NCBI RefSeq assembly: GCF_022603395.1
Contig: NZ_JAIBKA010000002.1
Location: 186,001-250,000, forward strand
Direction: 5' to 3'
Source: Desulfoferrobacter suflitae
GTDB taxonomy: Bacteria; Desulfobacterota; Syntrophobacteria; Syntrophobacterales; Syntrophobacteraceae
DNA: 64,000 bases
Made by a program: the position numbers and the translations under genes
The notes under the pieces: generated by a model
The model's database searches: none
The model's input: the letters and a program-made list of their open reading frames with translations, nothing else
Told to the model about the DNA's origin: nothing
Shown here: positions 7,082 through 17,000 of the stretch, piece after piece
Position numbering within the stretch: the stretch's first letter is position 1
Layout of the letters: the number at the start of each line of letters is the position of its first letter

Positions 7082-9205
7082 TCACAGATTCCAGATGGTG
7101 TTCCCCCAACCCTTGAGACCTTCGAAAAACGGGTCCGTTTGAACAATATAGGCACCCGGATCCCCTTCGGGTTTGAACGGCGTTGAACGGGAGAGGGTTG
7201 TGGCGGTTCCATTGATCTCATCCCGCAGAAATTCCACGTATTCCCGCGAAGTCCCCTGGTAATACAGCAGTATCTCGACTTTAGCCGCGCCTTTGGGGAG
7301 GATGTTTCTGAGGCTGACATCGTCATAGCCGCCGGCGTATTCGGCTTCGGTGAAATAATTGGGGGCGGAAACCCCGTGGTCCACCGGATCGATCAGCCGG
7401 GTGGCGGCATTGGCGATGTCAAACCCTTTGGGCGGGATGCGGTTGTCCTTGTAACGGCCGGTGGCCAGCACAAAGTGAAACGTTTCGTTCTCCCCGGTCA
7501 GATCGCTCTTGGGGTGAACTTCGTAGACAAGGGCGTCCACATAGCTTTCATTGGCCCCGACAGGATCGGCGGATGGGAATCCTTTTAGTGTCCCATTGCC
7601 GTAATCATATGGATTTATTTCATAAATCAAATTATCCAGAGAATCAAAGGCCTTGATATTGACGAACATGCGCCGCCCTTCGGGAAACCCCGAAATCAGC
7701 TTGTGGCCCGTGTTGTTTTGAATGCGAAAGGTGAGGCTGCCGTTGATTGGATTATATACGGCATTCTTGATGGTGGCCGCCCAGGTCAGCTGATTGCCGG
7801 CCCTGGTGGAAGCAGCCAGCAGGGCGTCGCCGTTGTCTGTCGGGGTGATGCCGGCTTCCATATCCAGCGTCAGGTTGCTGATATCCGCCGGCACGAGCAG
7901 GTTGTGGTTGGTTTCATCAAAAGTGGCGGGGTAGTCATCATCCAGGCTTCCCAGAATATGAGTGATCCACAGGTTGCCTCCCTGCATGTCGTGCAGCGGC
8001 GCCCCTGACTTGGGATGCTCCGTGCTCTCGTCAGGTCGCAGCAGAGCGCCGGTTTCTTCACAACCCTTCCCCACCACATCCGGCAGGTGACAATCCTGGC
8101 ATTTTGCCGCCGACGAAATTCCTGTGGCCGTACGAAACTCCGGATTGGTGGCGGCGCCCCCCTGCTTCCCGTAACCCGACAAAATAAATTCCGAGAAGGT
8201 TCGCTCGACATGAAAGTAGCGATGGGCGGCATACTGTTCGGTAATGAGGTCCTTGCCCCCGGAGCGATCGGGCAGGCATTCCAGAGAGGGGAACGATGCG
8301 TTGAGGGTCTCACAGGCGTTGGCCAGGGCCGGGTTGGAAACATCGTGGCAGGTGGAGCAGAAATATTTGGACTTATGATAGCGGCTGTACAGGACGGTGT
8401 GATCGGATTCGCGGGTGTCGGCAAAGCTGGCCCTTTTCTTGGCGAAGCCGTTGTCGTCGCTCACAAAGTATTGGCCTGCGCCGTTTTCGTTGTAATCCCC
8501 ATAGTACGGCAGATAGTTGGAAAAGAAATTGCGCGGGATGAGCTCACCTTGAGAAAAGAACTTGATATCCAGGGACAAAGTGCGGTCTTCTTCGCGCGTG
8601 AAGGCAGCCGCTCTCTGGGAGTCGGTGTTGCTGTAGATCCCCCAGTTTCCAAACTCATCCCAGTAGCCTTCCCAGTCGCTTCCTTCCCTGGAACCGGCAA
8701 AAGTGAGCTCAAAGAAGGGGTCCCACATGCGGTGGCAGGCTTCGCAGTGAACGCCGTCGAAATCGTCCTCAAACGACAGAGCGGGTTTTCCGATACGGCT
8801 GGCATTGGGCGGATCGGACCGTCCTCCCAGCCATCCGGCGGGGAAATGGCAGCGTTCGCAGATGTCCACCGCATTGGGATTGCCGAGGGCCCAAACCGAG
8901 TCCTGGCCGGCCACCGCCATGCACGCCCAGAAAATCGGGTCACGCCCCGCCTGGGCCATCATCGATCCCGACCAGGTGAACCCCGGAACCACAGTAATCG
9001 GGCCGTCAGGTCCCGGGGCCGTCGGATCCTCGCCGTGGCAGTTCATGCAATCGCGCGGATTCTGCAGCACTATGCCCTGATCGGGCTGGCTTCCCGGCAT
9101 CCGGACCAGGGGATCATCCGCTACCGGGAGCGGCGTGAAAGCATTGCTCGCCGAAAGCAGGGCAAACAGAAACATGAACGTAAATAGAATCGACTTGGGC
9201 CTCAT
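7082..9205 (-). CDS. Exported multihaem cytochrome c, interrupted by in-frame TGA
   Basis: The 707 residues up to TGA at 7082-7084 comprise a signal peptide (residues 1-22) and five CxxCH haem motifs: CMNCH, CERCH, CEACH, CSTCH and CQDCH. It is a probable periplasmic or surface electron carrier. The ATG follows AAAGGAGGAGG. The same frame stays open for 42 more codons after the TGA, to TAA at 6953. These read in part HHNHGLDGSGASVPGIVPFE, and the extension ends LSPMYLLLIL, a tail like that of the protease, one cupredoxin protein and the giant protein of this locus. TGA may therefore be a nonsense mutation, a sequence error or a recoded codon. The full protein would have 750 residues. Confidence 0.88.
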   Translation of the reverse strand: MRPKSILFTFMFLFALLSASNAFTPLPVADDPLVRMPGSQPDQGIVLQNPRDCMNCHGEDPTAPGPDGPITVVPGFTWSGSMMAQAGRDPIFWACMAVAGQDSVWALGNPNAVDICERCHFPAGWLGGRSDPPNASRIGKPALSFEDDFDGVHCEACHRMWDPFFELTFAGSREGSDWEGYWDEFGNWGIYSNTDSQRAAAFTREEDRTLSLDIKFFSQGELIPRNFFSNYLPYYGDYNENGAGQYFVSDDNGFAKKRASFADTRESDHTVLYSRYHKSKYFCSTCHDVSNPALANACETLNASFPSLECLPDRSGGKDLITEQYAAHRYFHVERTFSEFILSGYGKQGGAATNPEFRTATGISSAAKCQDCHLPDVVGKGCEETGALLRPDESTEHPKSGAPLHDMQGGNLWITHILGSLDDDYPATFDETNHNLLVPADISNLTLDMEAGITPTDNGDALLAASTRAGNQLTWAATIKNAVYNPINGSLTFRIQNNTGHKLISGFPEGRRMFVNIKAFDSLDNLIYEINPYDYGNGTLKGFPSADPVGANESYVDALVYEVHPKSDLTGENETFHFVLATGRYKDNRIPPKGFDIANAATRLIDPVDHGVSAPNYFTEAEYAGGYDDVSLRNILPKGAAKVEILLYYQGTSREYVEFLRDEINGTATTLSRSTPFKPEGDPGAYIVQTDPFFEGLKGWGNTIWNL

Positions 9206-9396
9206 GACGTTCCTCCTCCTTTTACAGTCAAGTCAGCACGTTACCAAGACAATAAACAAAGTCAGTGATTTTCCATTCACTTGGTTCGTACCCACAGCCT
9301 CAGCACTTTTGCATCGACTGCCGGCACGGTTTGCTCGAGTCTACTGAAGAGCCATGCTCGCTTGCGCCAGGGGGGGAGAAGTGGAACGGCGGGCGA

Positions 9397-9864
9397 TTAC
9401 TGAACGACGATGTTTTCTGCTTGGAATTCGCCGATGCGCACGTTCACTCTGCTTCCGGATTTCACAAGATTACCTGCATTGGTGAACAACAAAAAATAGA
9501 CCCGGTCCTTCTCAGGCTTGCGCGTGGTTTGTCGGATGGGACCCAATTTGGTGATGGGAACCGGCAGTTCCGCCTTACTGGCCTGATCGATAAGCACAGC
9601 ACTCTTGTTGCGATCCAGGAGTGCCGCCGCTTTTTCGGGATCCAGCACGCGGTAGCGAAAATCGATGAAATGCCCCGCGGCGGTGAGACTGACGCTTTCC
9701 ACCCGGATGCCGTACTGTTGCGCGGCAGCCCTGGCTGATTCGGATTTTGAACCGGAATCGGAGGTGCAGCTCAATTGGGTAAAGAGTACAATGAATAGAA
9801 TGGTTAAACCCAAACAAAACGGGGTTGTCCTGACGATTCGAATGATGTGCTGATGCTGAGACAT
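9397..9864 (-). CDS. Predicted lipoprotein, function unknown
   Basis: The product has 155 residues with a hydrophobic N-terminal signal and a lipobox-like LSCTS near residue 34, so it is probably lipid-anchored. The mature part is a small beta-rich domain (VESVSLTAAGHFIDFRYRV, then VYFLLFTN). I cannot name its family. It lies between the cupredoxin gene at 10156 and the cytochrome gene, all on the minus strand, so it is likely part of the same surface system. The ATG at 9862-9864 is used. A TTG two codons upstream is possible. Confidence 0.75.
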   Translation of the reverse strand: MSQHQHIIRIVRTTPFCLGLTILFIVLFTQLSCTSDSGSKSESARAAAQQYGIRVESVSLTAAGHFIDFRYRVLDPEKAAALLDRNKSAVLIDQASKAELPVPITKLGPIRQTTRKPEKDRVYFLLFTNAGNLVKSGSRVNVRIGEFQAENIVVQ

Positions 9865-9999
9865 TTCCAATCGAAACTTTCTTTATTGATTCCTTCCTAT
9901 TCGGTTCACGGAGCTGTTTCAATACCAGCCTGGTTCCATACAGAGACATGAACCGGTCCCAGACTTATATGTGGTGAAGGGCAAGGCTCACCTTCCTGC

Positions 10000-10128
10000 C
10001 GCGAACCGGCGATGGGCTCCGTCACGCGGAGCGCGTGACTTCACCCATCCTACTCTCGATCCACGGAGGAGAGCAAGCGATATCGCTGGAGGAGCTTCGT
10101 CCCGCGGTCTACGCGACGAAACCCATCA
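10000..10128. repeat. Dispersed palindromic repeat, copy 2
   Basis: This intergenic stretch carries GATGGGCTCCGTCACGCGG, TCACCCATCCTAC and GACGAAACCCATC. It has the same word order as the copies at 4552, 20579 and 45511 (GGGTTTCG, CTCYACCCA, CCTAC). Confidence 0.6.
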
Positions 10129-10155
10129 GAAATCTTGGTCCTTCGCCCTCCGGCA

Positions 10156-11214
10156 TCAATCCAGCAGCAACAGCTGGTAGGTCGGCACCAGCACCAGCGG
10201 CTCCTGGATCTGCAGCGCAGTGAGCATACCGCCGGGAGTCGCCGAGCCGGCATTGGTCAGATTGAGCCGCCGGTCATACAGGGAGAACTGCCCCTGCGCA
10301 TGCGGCTGCTGCAGGACCGCATCCACCGTCTTGCCGGCGACCAGTTCGATGGTCACCTGCCTTTTGGGATAGCGAAAGCGGATGCCGTCTTCGGCCACAA
10401 TGGACATGTGCGGCATGTTCAGAAGCGTCGGCACATGGGTTTCCAGCCCGGCATTGAAGAACCTCAGCAGGATGTTCTGATTGGCATGCCCCGCAATGAG
10501 AGGCTGCAGGGCGGGATAAGCCTTGCCGTTGATCAAAAAGTATTTCGGGTGATAGTCGATCAGGCTCGACACCGGCAGCCCCGGTCCGTAGTTGCCGTTG
10601 GCCACGGCATTGTTGATGACCGGGTCGATTTCACTGAAGAACAGGATGACTTCCTTGGAATAGCGGGACCCGCCGATCAGCCCGCCGTAAAGCCCCATGG
10701 CCACCTGCATGGCCGGATTGGTGCCGCTCTTGTAGATGTAGCTTCCCGGTCGAACATTGGTCCATTCATAGGTCTGGGTGCCGTTAGGCGACGTCTCATG
10801 AGCAAAGGATCGCATCCGTGCTGTGTAGTTGTCCGGCGGGCGGAATCCCGATGAGATCACACTGTCGCTCAGCCCGTCGGTCCAGACCGGCCCCAGGTTG
10901 TTCGTCATCACCTGGCCGACGATGTCGATGGATGTCGGCCGCGGCAGCTTGTTGGTCAAGTTGATGGTCAGGGTGGTGTCCGTCTCGTCCAAAGGGACCG
11001 TCAACAGCGGCCCCGGCACCATGATCTGACCGTCGCCGGCTCCCGGAGCGGAATCCAGGGCGTAGCCCCAAACCGGGATAACGGTCCCGTCCGGCATGGT
11101 CACCGTGGTCGCTTCCGCCCTGAGATTATAAACCACTGCCGACGACGTTCCGACCAAGACCAGACACAACGCCGCCGCCATAAAGCCTGCCACTAAGCAT
11201 TTTATCTTCAACAT
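10156..11214 (-). CDS. Cupredoxin-fold protein related to multicopper oxidases, copper ligands lost
   Basis: The product has 352 residues with a signal peptide (to about residue 26) and two cupredoxin-like domains aligned with the two preceding genes. At the usual ligand positions it has YIYKSGTNPAMQ instead of an HCH motif and ETHVPTLLNMPH instead of HPxHxHG, so normal copper sites are absent. A structural or electron-relay subunit is likely. The protein ends LVPTYQLLLLD, one of four related tails in this locus. ATG 11212-11214 follows AAAGGGGGG. It is 18 bases after the previous gene, so the two are in one operon. Confidence 0.85.
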   Translation of the reverse strand: MLKIKCLVAGFMAAALCLVLVGTSSAVVYNLRAEATTVTMPDGTVIPVWGYALDSAPGAGDGQIMVPGPLLTVPLDETDTTLTINLTNKLPRPTSIDIVGQVMTNNLGPVWTDGLSDSVISSGFRPPDNYTARMRSFAHETSPNGTQTYEWTNVRPGSYIYKSGTNPAMQVAMGLYGGLIGGSRYSKEVILFFSEIDPVINNAVANGNYGPGLPVSSLIDYHPKYFLINGKAYPALQPLIAGHANQNILLRFFNAGLETHVPTLLNMPHMSIVAEDGIRFRYPKRQVTIELVAGKTVDAVLQQPHAQGQFSLYDRRLNLTNAGSATPGGMLTALQIQEPLVLVPTYQLLLLD

Positions 11215-11232
11215 GCGCAACCCCCCTTTCTT

Positions 11233-12516
11233 CTATGGAATCGGCGTTCCGGGAGGCTCCACGATCATGAAGGAAACCAGGCCTCCGGGCCAGATATCGT
11301 TGCTGGTTAATTCTTTTTCCGTATGGGAATGCCACATGTAGAAAAAGCCGCCGTATGCGTTGAAACCGGGATGGCCCGTTGGCAGTTCCCCCATGCCGCC
11401 CAGGAACGGGCTGCCTGAATAGAACTGGCCGAAGGTCAGCTCGTCACGCGGCGGGATGACCACCGGGAAGGGCTTGGCATGATCGGCGGGATCTTCCCCC
11501 GGCGCCAGTTGCTGACCGGGCAGATGGCCGTAAATATCCCAGCCGATCCCGGCACCGGTCCAGGTCCAGGTGACGTCCACCGTCTGGCCGGGCAGCACCC
11601 GTATGGTGTTGGCCATCCACGCGAGGTCCGCCCCTTTCCCCGGAGCACTCTGCAGCATTCTGCCGTCGACGGCGAGAACGGAAAAGTCATTGCCGTGCTC
11701 GTGCATGGGGTGCGGGTCGCGCCCCCCGCCGATGAAGCGCAGCAGCACCGTTTCTCCCGGAAGCATGCGCGGCTGGCAGTTGTATGGCTGATTGGGCAAC
11801 GTGGCAACGTAGTTTGCCTGCATCACGTCAGGGAAATTTCGGCCGTTGATGAACCAGTTGGTCGCAAAGTAATTGCTCGTATCCACCAGGTTGTATTGGC
11901 CGAAGGCAATGGCGCGATGAATGCGCGGGTCCATTTCCGTCAGCAGATAGAGAAACTCGCGGTCGAAACGGGTGTTGGCATGGTTGTAAGCATACTTGGC
12001 TCCCAGCTTGGGGCGGATGATGATGGCCCCCACCAGTCCCATTTCCACCTGCAAATCAGGCCTGGTGCCGCTGTGATACATGTAGGTTCCGGGCTCTTTG
12101 GCCACAAAGGTGTAAGTCACCGCATTGGCGGAACCCGGGACCGCTTCGCGCGTGAGCAGCCCCTGTGCACCTCCGCTGGCGGTCACGATCTGACCCGGAA
12201 ACACAATGGAAACATTGCCGGCGGCGGCCGGCAGTTCATTTTTTAAGGTTACGGTGATGGTCTGGCCCTCCTGCAGGATCAGGGTCGGTCCCGGATACTG
12301 CATGGATGTGCCGCTTTCCAGACCATACCCCCACATGAGAAAGCTGTCCCCGTCCGAGGTGATGATGTTGCCGGTTCGTGCCACCAGGTTGAAGCTGGTG
12401 CCGGTTTCCCCCACGATCGTCGCCGCTGCGTTCCCCGCAATCCCCACGACCATCAAAAGCAGGACAGCGGCGGCAAGCAGGGTCCCTGGTATTTCAATCT
12501 TCAGATATTTTGCCAT
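11233..12516 (-). CDS. Multicopper oxidase subunit with C-terminal copper motifs only
   Basis: The product is an exported protein of 427 residues with two or more cupredoxin domains. The C-terminal half has HPMHEHG near residue 268 (the third multicopper oxidase motif, HxxHxH) and MWHSHTEKE near 394 (the fourth motif region, without the type 1 cysteine). The N-terminal half lacks HxHG and has only YHSG. It therefore holds half the ligands of a trinuclear site. The other half is in the preceding gene, 13 bases away. The pair probably form one enzyme across subunits. The substrate is unknown, and metal oxidation or terminal electron transfer are both possible. Confidence 0.88.
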   Translation of the reverse strand: MAKYLKIEIPGTLLAAAVLLLMVVGIAGNAAATIVGETGTSFNLVARTGNIITSDGDSFLMWGYGLESGTSMQYPGPTLILQEGQTITVTLKNELPAAAGNVSIVFPGQIVTASGGAQGLLTREAVPGSANAVTYTFVAKEPGTYMYHSGTRPDLQVEMGLVGAIIIRPKLGAKYAYNHANTRFDREFLYLLTEMDPRIHRAIAFGQYNLVDTSNYFATNWFINGRNFPDVMQANYVATLPNQPYNCQPRMLPGETVLLRFIGGGRDPHPMHEHGNDFSVLAVDGRMLQSAPGKGADLAWMANTIRVLPGQTVDVTWTWTGAGIGWDIYGHLPGQQLAPGEDPADHAKPFPVVIPPRDELTFGQFYSGSPFLGGMGELPTGHPGFNAYGGFFYMWHSHTEKELTSNDIWPGGLVSFMIVEPPGTPIP

Positions 12517-12529
12517 TGCGAACCCCCTT

Positions 12530-13738
12530 TCAGTTGATCACGATTTCAGTCATGAGACCACCGCGTTCCTGCTGGTTATTGCTGAGAAATTTGAGGTCCG
12601 TGGTATACAGAAAATAGGTCCCTTGGGGGACACCGGCGGTATTCAGGATGACGTCATAGTGCTCACCGCCGGCGGTATTCAAGATGAAGGTCTCGTAACT
12701 GAGATCCTGGCCGGTTGGCGAGCGCAATATCTGTGCTCCATTTCCCACCACCTTCATGGGAACCCCCAGCGTGGTGGTGATGGTGAAAAAATCGGTGGTG
12801 GAGATGTTGGACACCCGCAGCAGGATCTTTTCCCCCGCATTGGCCGAAATTCTCGCGTGCATCGGCTGCGCCGCAAAGCCATCCCGGTTGAGTATCGGAT
12901 TGGGATTGATCGTGTCCGGGTATCCCCGCCCATTGATCATGGGATACTTGTCTTCCATGGCGGCAAAGGGAAGCGGTTGAACAAAAAGGGAGGCGTCATG
13001 AAAGGCCGGGTCAAAACCGGTCAGCTGCACGGCAAATTCACGGTCGTAATAGGTGGAGCCGTCCCCGTCGTTATAGGCGTACTTATTGCCCTGGATGTGG
13101 ATGAAGCCGTTGGGGAACACAGTGCTGTCCGGCAATTCATTTTGCGCCGGCAGCACCCACAGATTGCCGATCATGCCCATCTGCATGTGCTCGGCGGCCT
13201 CCACGTGGCAATGATAGAAAAAGGTGCCGGGATGCCTCGCCTTGTAGTAGTACGTGAAGCTGGCCCCCATGTTGGCGGTGGGGGAGGGCTCCGGCAATCC
13301 GTCGAAGATGGGCGCGGCGTTCTTGAATCCATGCCAGTGAACCGAGTGGGGATCGAACAGGTCGGGCCGCATGGTCATCCCCACATTGGTCATGGTCAGG
13401 TACAGTTCCTGGCCCTCTTTCAGGACTATGGTCGGGGCCGGAAATGTTGCCTTGAGCGTATAATTGGCCAACACCTGCGCATCCGGCACACCCGGCGTCA
13501 CATGCCCGAAGCTCAGCAGATACTGCTCGTAGCCGTCGCCCATGTAGGTGAAACCGTCGCCGCCGGTAATGTGCATGCAAACGACGTTGCCGGTTCCCGC
13601 CTGACCCGGGCTGATCCAGGTCGCCCCCGGCGGACACTGCGTCAAGACCGCACGCGCCGGACCTGCCGCCAGAAGCAGGAGCAGAATCGGCACGATCGAT
13701 ACGAGACAAGTCCATTTGCCTCTTGCCTTTGACCTCAT
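12530..13738 (-). CDS. Multicopper oxidase subunit with N-terminal copper motifs
   Basis: This is an exported protein of 402 residues. HWHGF near residue 131 matches the first multicopper oxidase motif. FYHCHVEAAEHMQMGM near residues 174-188 combines trinuclear histidines with the Cys, His and Met expected of a type 1 copper. The second half is a cupredoxin-like domain without visible ligands. The start ATG follows GAGAGGAGGG. It precedes two related genes with gaps of 13 and 18 bases and follows the giant surface protein on the same strand. Confidence 0.9.
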   Translation of the reverse strand: MRSKARGKWTCLVSIVPILLLLLAAGPARAVLTQCPPGATWISPGQAGTGNVVCMHITGGDGFTYMGDGYEQYLLSFGHVTPGVPDAQVLANYTLKATFPAPTIVLKEGQELYLTMTNVGMTMRPDLFDPHSVHWHGFKNAAPIFDGLPEPSPTANMGASFTYYYKARHPGTFFYHCHVEAAEHMQMGMIGNLWVLPAQNELPDSTVFPNGFIHIQGNKYAYNDGDGSTYYDREFAVQLTGFDPAFHDASLFVQPLPFAAMEDKYPMINGRGYPDTINPNPILNRDGFAAQPMHARISANAGEKILLRVSNISTTDFFTITTTLGVPMKVVGNGAQILRSPTGQDLSYETFILNTAGGEHYDVILNTAGVPQGTYFLYTTDLKFLSNNQQERGGLMTEIVIN

Positions 13739-14001
13739 TGGAACCCTCCTCTCATTCGATCCTTGGAATGGTATGTAAACCTCATAACTTTATTGGATTG
13801 ATCGGCTTTTAACGATGCGTGCAGCGAGTTCCTGGTGCAGGTCGGGTTGCGACCGGCGGGAGCTGCCTGCCACACACGGTCCGTCAGGGAGTGCTGCGCA
13901 CACCCCGACCTACAAACACCGACCCGCCCTTGATGCATGCAGCAGGTCAACCGAATATTTTCAATGGCTTTTGGTTCTTTCACGGTTCTGTAGCTCTAAC
14001 T
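13739..14001. repeat. Intergenic, with diverged palindromic repeat copy
   Basis: No coding sequence is supported. At about 13830-13912 the segment GCAGGTCGGGTTGCG faces CACCCCGACCTACA, an inverted arrangement like the other dispersed repeats here but diverged. The rest shows nothing I can assign. Confidence 0.4.
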
Positions 14002-14031
14002 GTTCCGCCCCCCTGATCAGGGGGGCGGAAC
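14002..14031 (-). terminator. Perfect 30-base palindrome just after the giant gene
   Basis: Each 15-base arm (GTTCCGCCCCCCTGA and its complement) pairs without a mismatch. It ends 7 bases from the stop at 14038. No T-run follows on the minus strand, so it may be a processing or attenuation hairpin that lowers expression of the oxidase genes downstream rather than a full terminator. Confidence 0.5.
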
Positions 14032-14037
14032 GGATGT

Positions 14038-17000
14038 TTAATCGAACAGCAGATTGTAGACGGGAGCCAGGCTGCCGCCGGGCGACCTGAGCACAAACGC
14101 CTTGATGTACTCGGCATCGTACCCGGTGGTGGCCTGGGTGCCGACGTTCAGGACGCGCACGCGGATTTCGTAGGAGCCGACATTGAGCCCGGTGGTGTCC
14201 CAGGTCCAGTCGGCACCCGCCGCAAACGGCCGTGCGATGGTCCAGGTGGCGCTGCCCCCGGCTCTCCAGGCAAACTCATACTGCAGATTGCCGCTGCCCA
14301 GGTAGCCCGTTGCCGTGAAGGTGATGAGCTTTCCGGGCAGATGCGGCGGCGCACTGTTGGTCAGCCTGAGCGCATCGGTGCTGCGCTGGATGGCATACCT
14401 CATGGTCGCCGAATTGGGCACCGCCGGGGTCTCGCCCACGTTCCTCACTTCCACCTTGATCAACGAGGTGCCGACTTGGGTATTCAGAGGAGCGTTCCAG
14501 TACCAGATAGTGCTGTTCAGCGCAAACGGCTGAACGATTTGCCAGGTGCCTCCCGTTCCCGGACCCATACGTGAGAACTGAAATTCCACCTGTCCGCTGC
14601 CGCCCGATGACTGCGCAATGAAGGCAATGACCGTGCCGACATACTGCGGACTGGTCAAATTGGATGTCATGGAAACGACCGGCTGGCCCGGGTTGGTGAT
14701 AATGTAGCTGAGGGGCGTGGACGATACCACCGTATTGTCTCCGGCCGAACGGACGTCGACTCTCACCTGATGGGTTCCCAAATCCGCCAGCGTCGTCGCC
14801 CAAACCCAGGTGTCCAGGGTCGACCAGGTCTGCACCGGGTTACATACTGAGCCATCCGCGTTGCACAAATAGAACTGATACTCAAATCTCCCCGTCGGCC
14901 CCTGGCCTCCCGCGGTGAACTGCACCGGGGTTCCGGCCGGAGTTCCCGCCGGGCTGCCGCCGGTGGTCGCCCAGGTGACACTCACACCGGTGGCATTGGG
15001 TTGATTGGTGTACTCATCGGCGCCTCTATCCGACGCCCTGGAATCATTGTCGTAATCGACGTTTATATTGGACCCAAAGCGGTCTTGCACATTGCTCAGA
15101 GCGTTTCCAATGCCAACGGATCCGTCCTGCAGATGGTAATCGCCGATGGGGGTGAGGGGTCCAAACCGGACATCGATGAAGTTGCCGCCTTCGTCGATGG
15201 CCGCAGCCGTGTTGAGGGGCGTGGTGTTTTCAGGAACGAGCAGCTGCCCTGAACCGTTGTTGACGTAGGGGTCCACGAACAGAGGCGAACCGATGATATT
15301 GTTCGATCCTCCCGGGTAGGCCGCCGTCAGCACGCAATAGCGGGGGTTCAGATTGCCGGTAATGCCGAGCACCGCCAGGTCCCAATAATCCGGGGTGGTG
15401 GGCAGCAGCCCCCCGATGCCGCCGTTGGCGGTCACGTCCCAGTAAAAGGAGCGGTTGTGCCAGATGATGTTGTTGACCAGTTCCGGGTTGGAGTAACCCG
15501 CCTGACCGGGCGGCAGGATTGCCGCCAGATCGCTGCTGTGGGCTCGCGAAATGATGCCCGCCGGCTGCTGGCTGGAGACGCCGATGGGATTTCCCGGGGT
15601 GAAGGCTTCCCCCGCAGTGGCGGTGCTGTCGTTGTTGGCGACGGTGTTGTAGATGATCTTGACCTGCACCGCATCCTGCAATGAAATGCCGCCGCCGGCA
15701 AGACCCGAGACATTGTTCACAATCATGTTGTTGATGATGTCGATGGCGTGCCACTGGGGCGGATCGGTCGGCTGGGCAGGCTCGACATTGTCAGGGTTGT
15801 TCTGCACATCCAGCCCGTTGATGAGGGCCAGCCGGATGCCGCCGCCGTCTCCCGAGGAAGCCAGGTTTCCCTGGATCAGGTTGGCCAGTATGCTCACCGA
15901 CCCGGAGCCTTCGGTCGGGCCGCCGACGATCACCGGCTGCGGACTGCCTTCGATGGCGATGCCGCCGCCGGCATTGGAGCCCAGCTGCACAAAGGACTGG
16001 TTGAAGAGGATCTTGTTATTGGTGATCATTCCATTATCGCTCAATCCCAGATGGCCGATACCGCCGCCCGAACCGGTGGTGAAGTTGCCGCAGATGTAGT
16101 TTTGATCGATGACGTAGCCGTCACATCCCTTGTACACGGCAACCCCGCCGGCTCCATCGGTGGTGGTGCCGTTCTGGGTGATGTGGTTGTGGTGGATATT
16201 GATGAAATCATTGTGGGAATCGATCAGTTGATCGCCGATCATCGGATGACCGAGCCGAATGCCGCCGCCGTGAATACCGTGGTTGCCCACCAGCTTGTTG
16301 TTGCTGATTTCCAGATATTGAGCATAGCCGTTCACCGTGATGGCCCCGCCGATATCCGAGCCGGTGATGGTGAAGCCGTCGATGCGGGCATTGGGACCGG
16401 CTTTCCAGGCGTTCGGACGGGTAATGTCCGGCGCCATCACCATAACACCCGGTCCCTCCGCGTCATTCAAAAGTCCCGGTTCATTGTTGACCGGATCGAA
16501 ATCAATGGTCTGATTGGGCAGCAGGTCCACATTCCCCAGGTTGACCAGATTGGTGATTTTATCCCTCCACGCCTGCAGCTTTTCGCCCGGCGCCTTGACG
16601 GCGTTGATCATGGTCGATGGCGCGCCGGCGCCCTGCAGTTTCACATCCTTCCAGAGCACCACCAATTCGTTGTAGATGCCCGGAGTCACCAGCACGAGGT
16701 CGCCTGGACTGGCGCCGTCAATGGCTCCTTGAATGACATTCTGGCCGGGTTGGGGATCCACCCGGCGCACCACGCCGTTGAAATCCCAACCCATGGTCAC
16801 ATGTACACCCACCTGGGTGGATCTGCCGTTGTCCGCCCGGGTGATGACCAGCTGCCCGGAAGGAATAGTGTTGGGCACCGTCACGTCGATCTCCAGGTTG
16901 GTCCAGACCACATTCGCCGCCGGCACCACCACGCCGCCGATGCTCACCGTTCCCTCTGTGTCACCAAATCCGTAATCGCGCTGCATGGTTTGCGGCGTGC

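Noticed and set aside
12206-13732. 508-codon plus-strand frame
   Set aside because: It lies opposite the multicopper oxidase gene with its HWHG and HCH motifs. GC-rich genes often leave open antisense frames.
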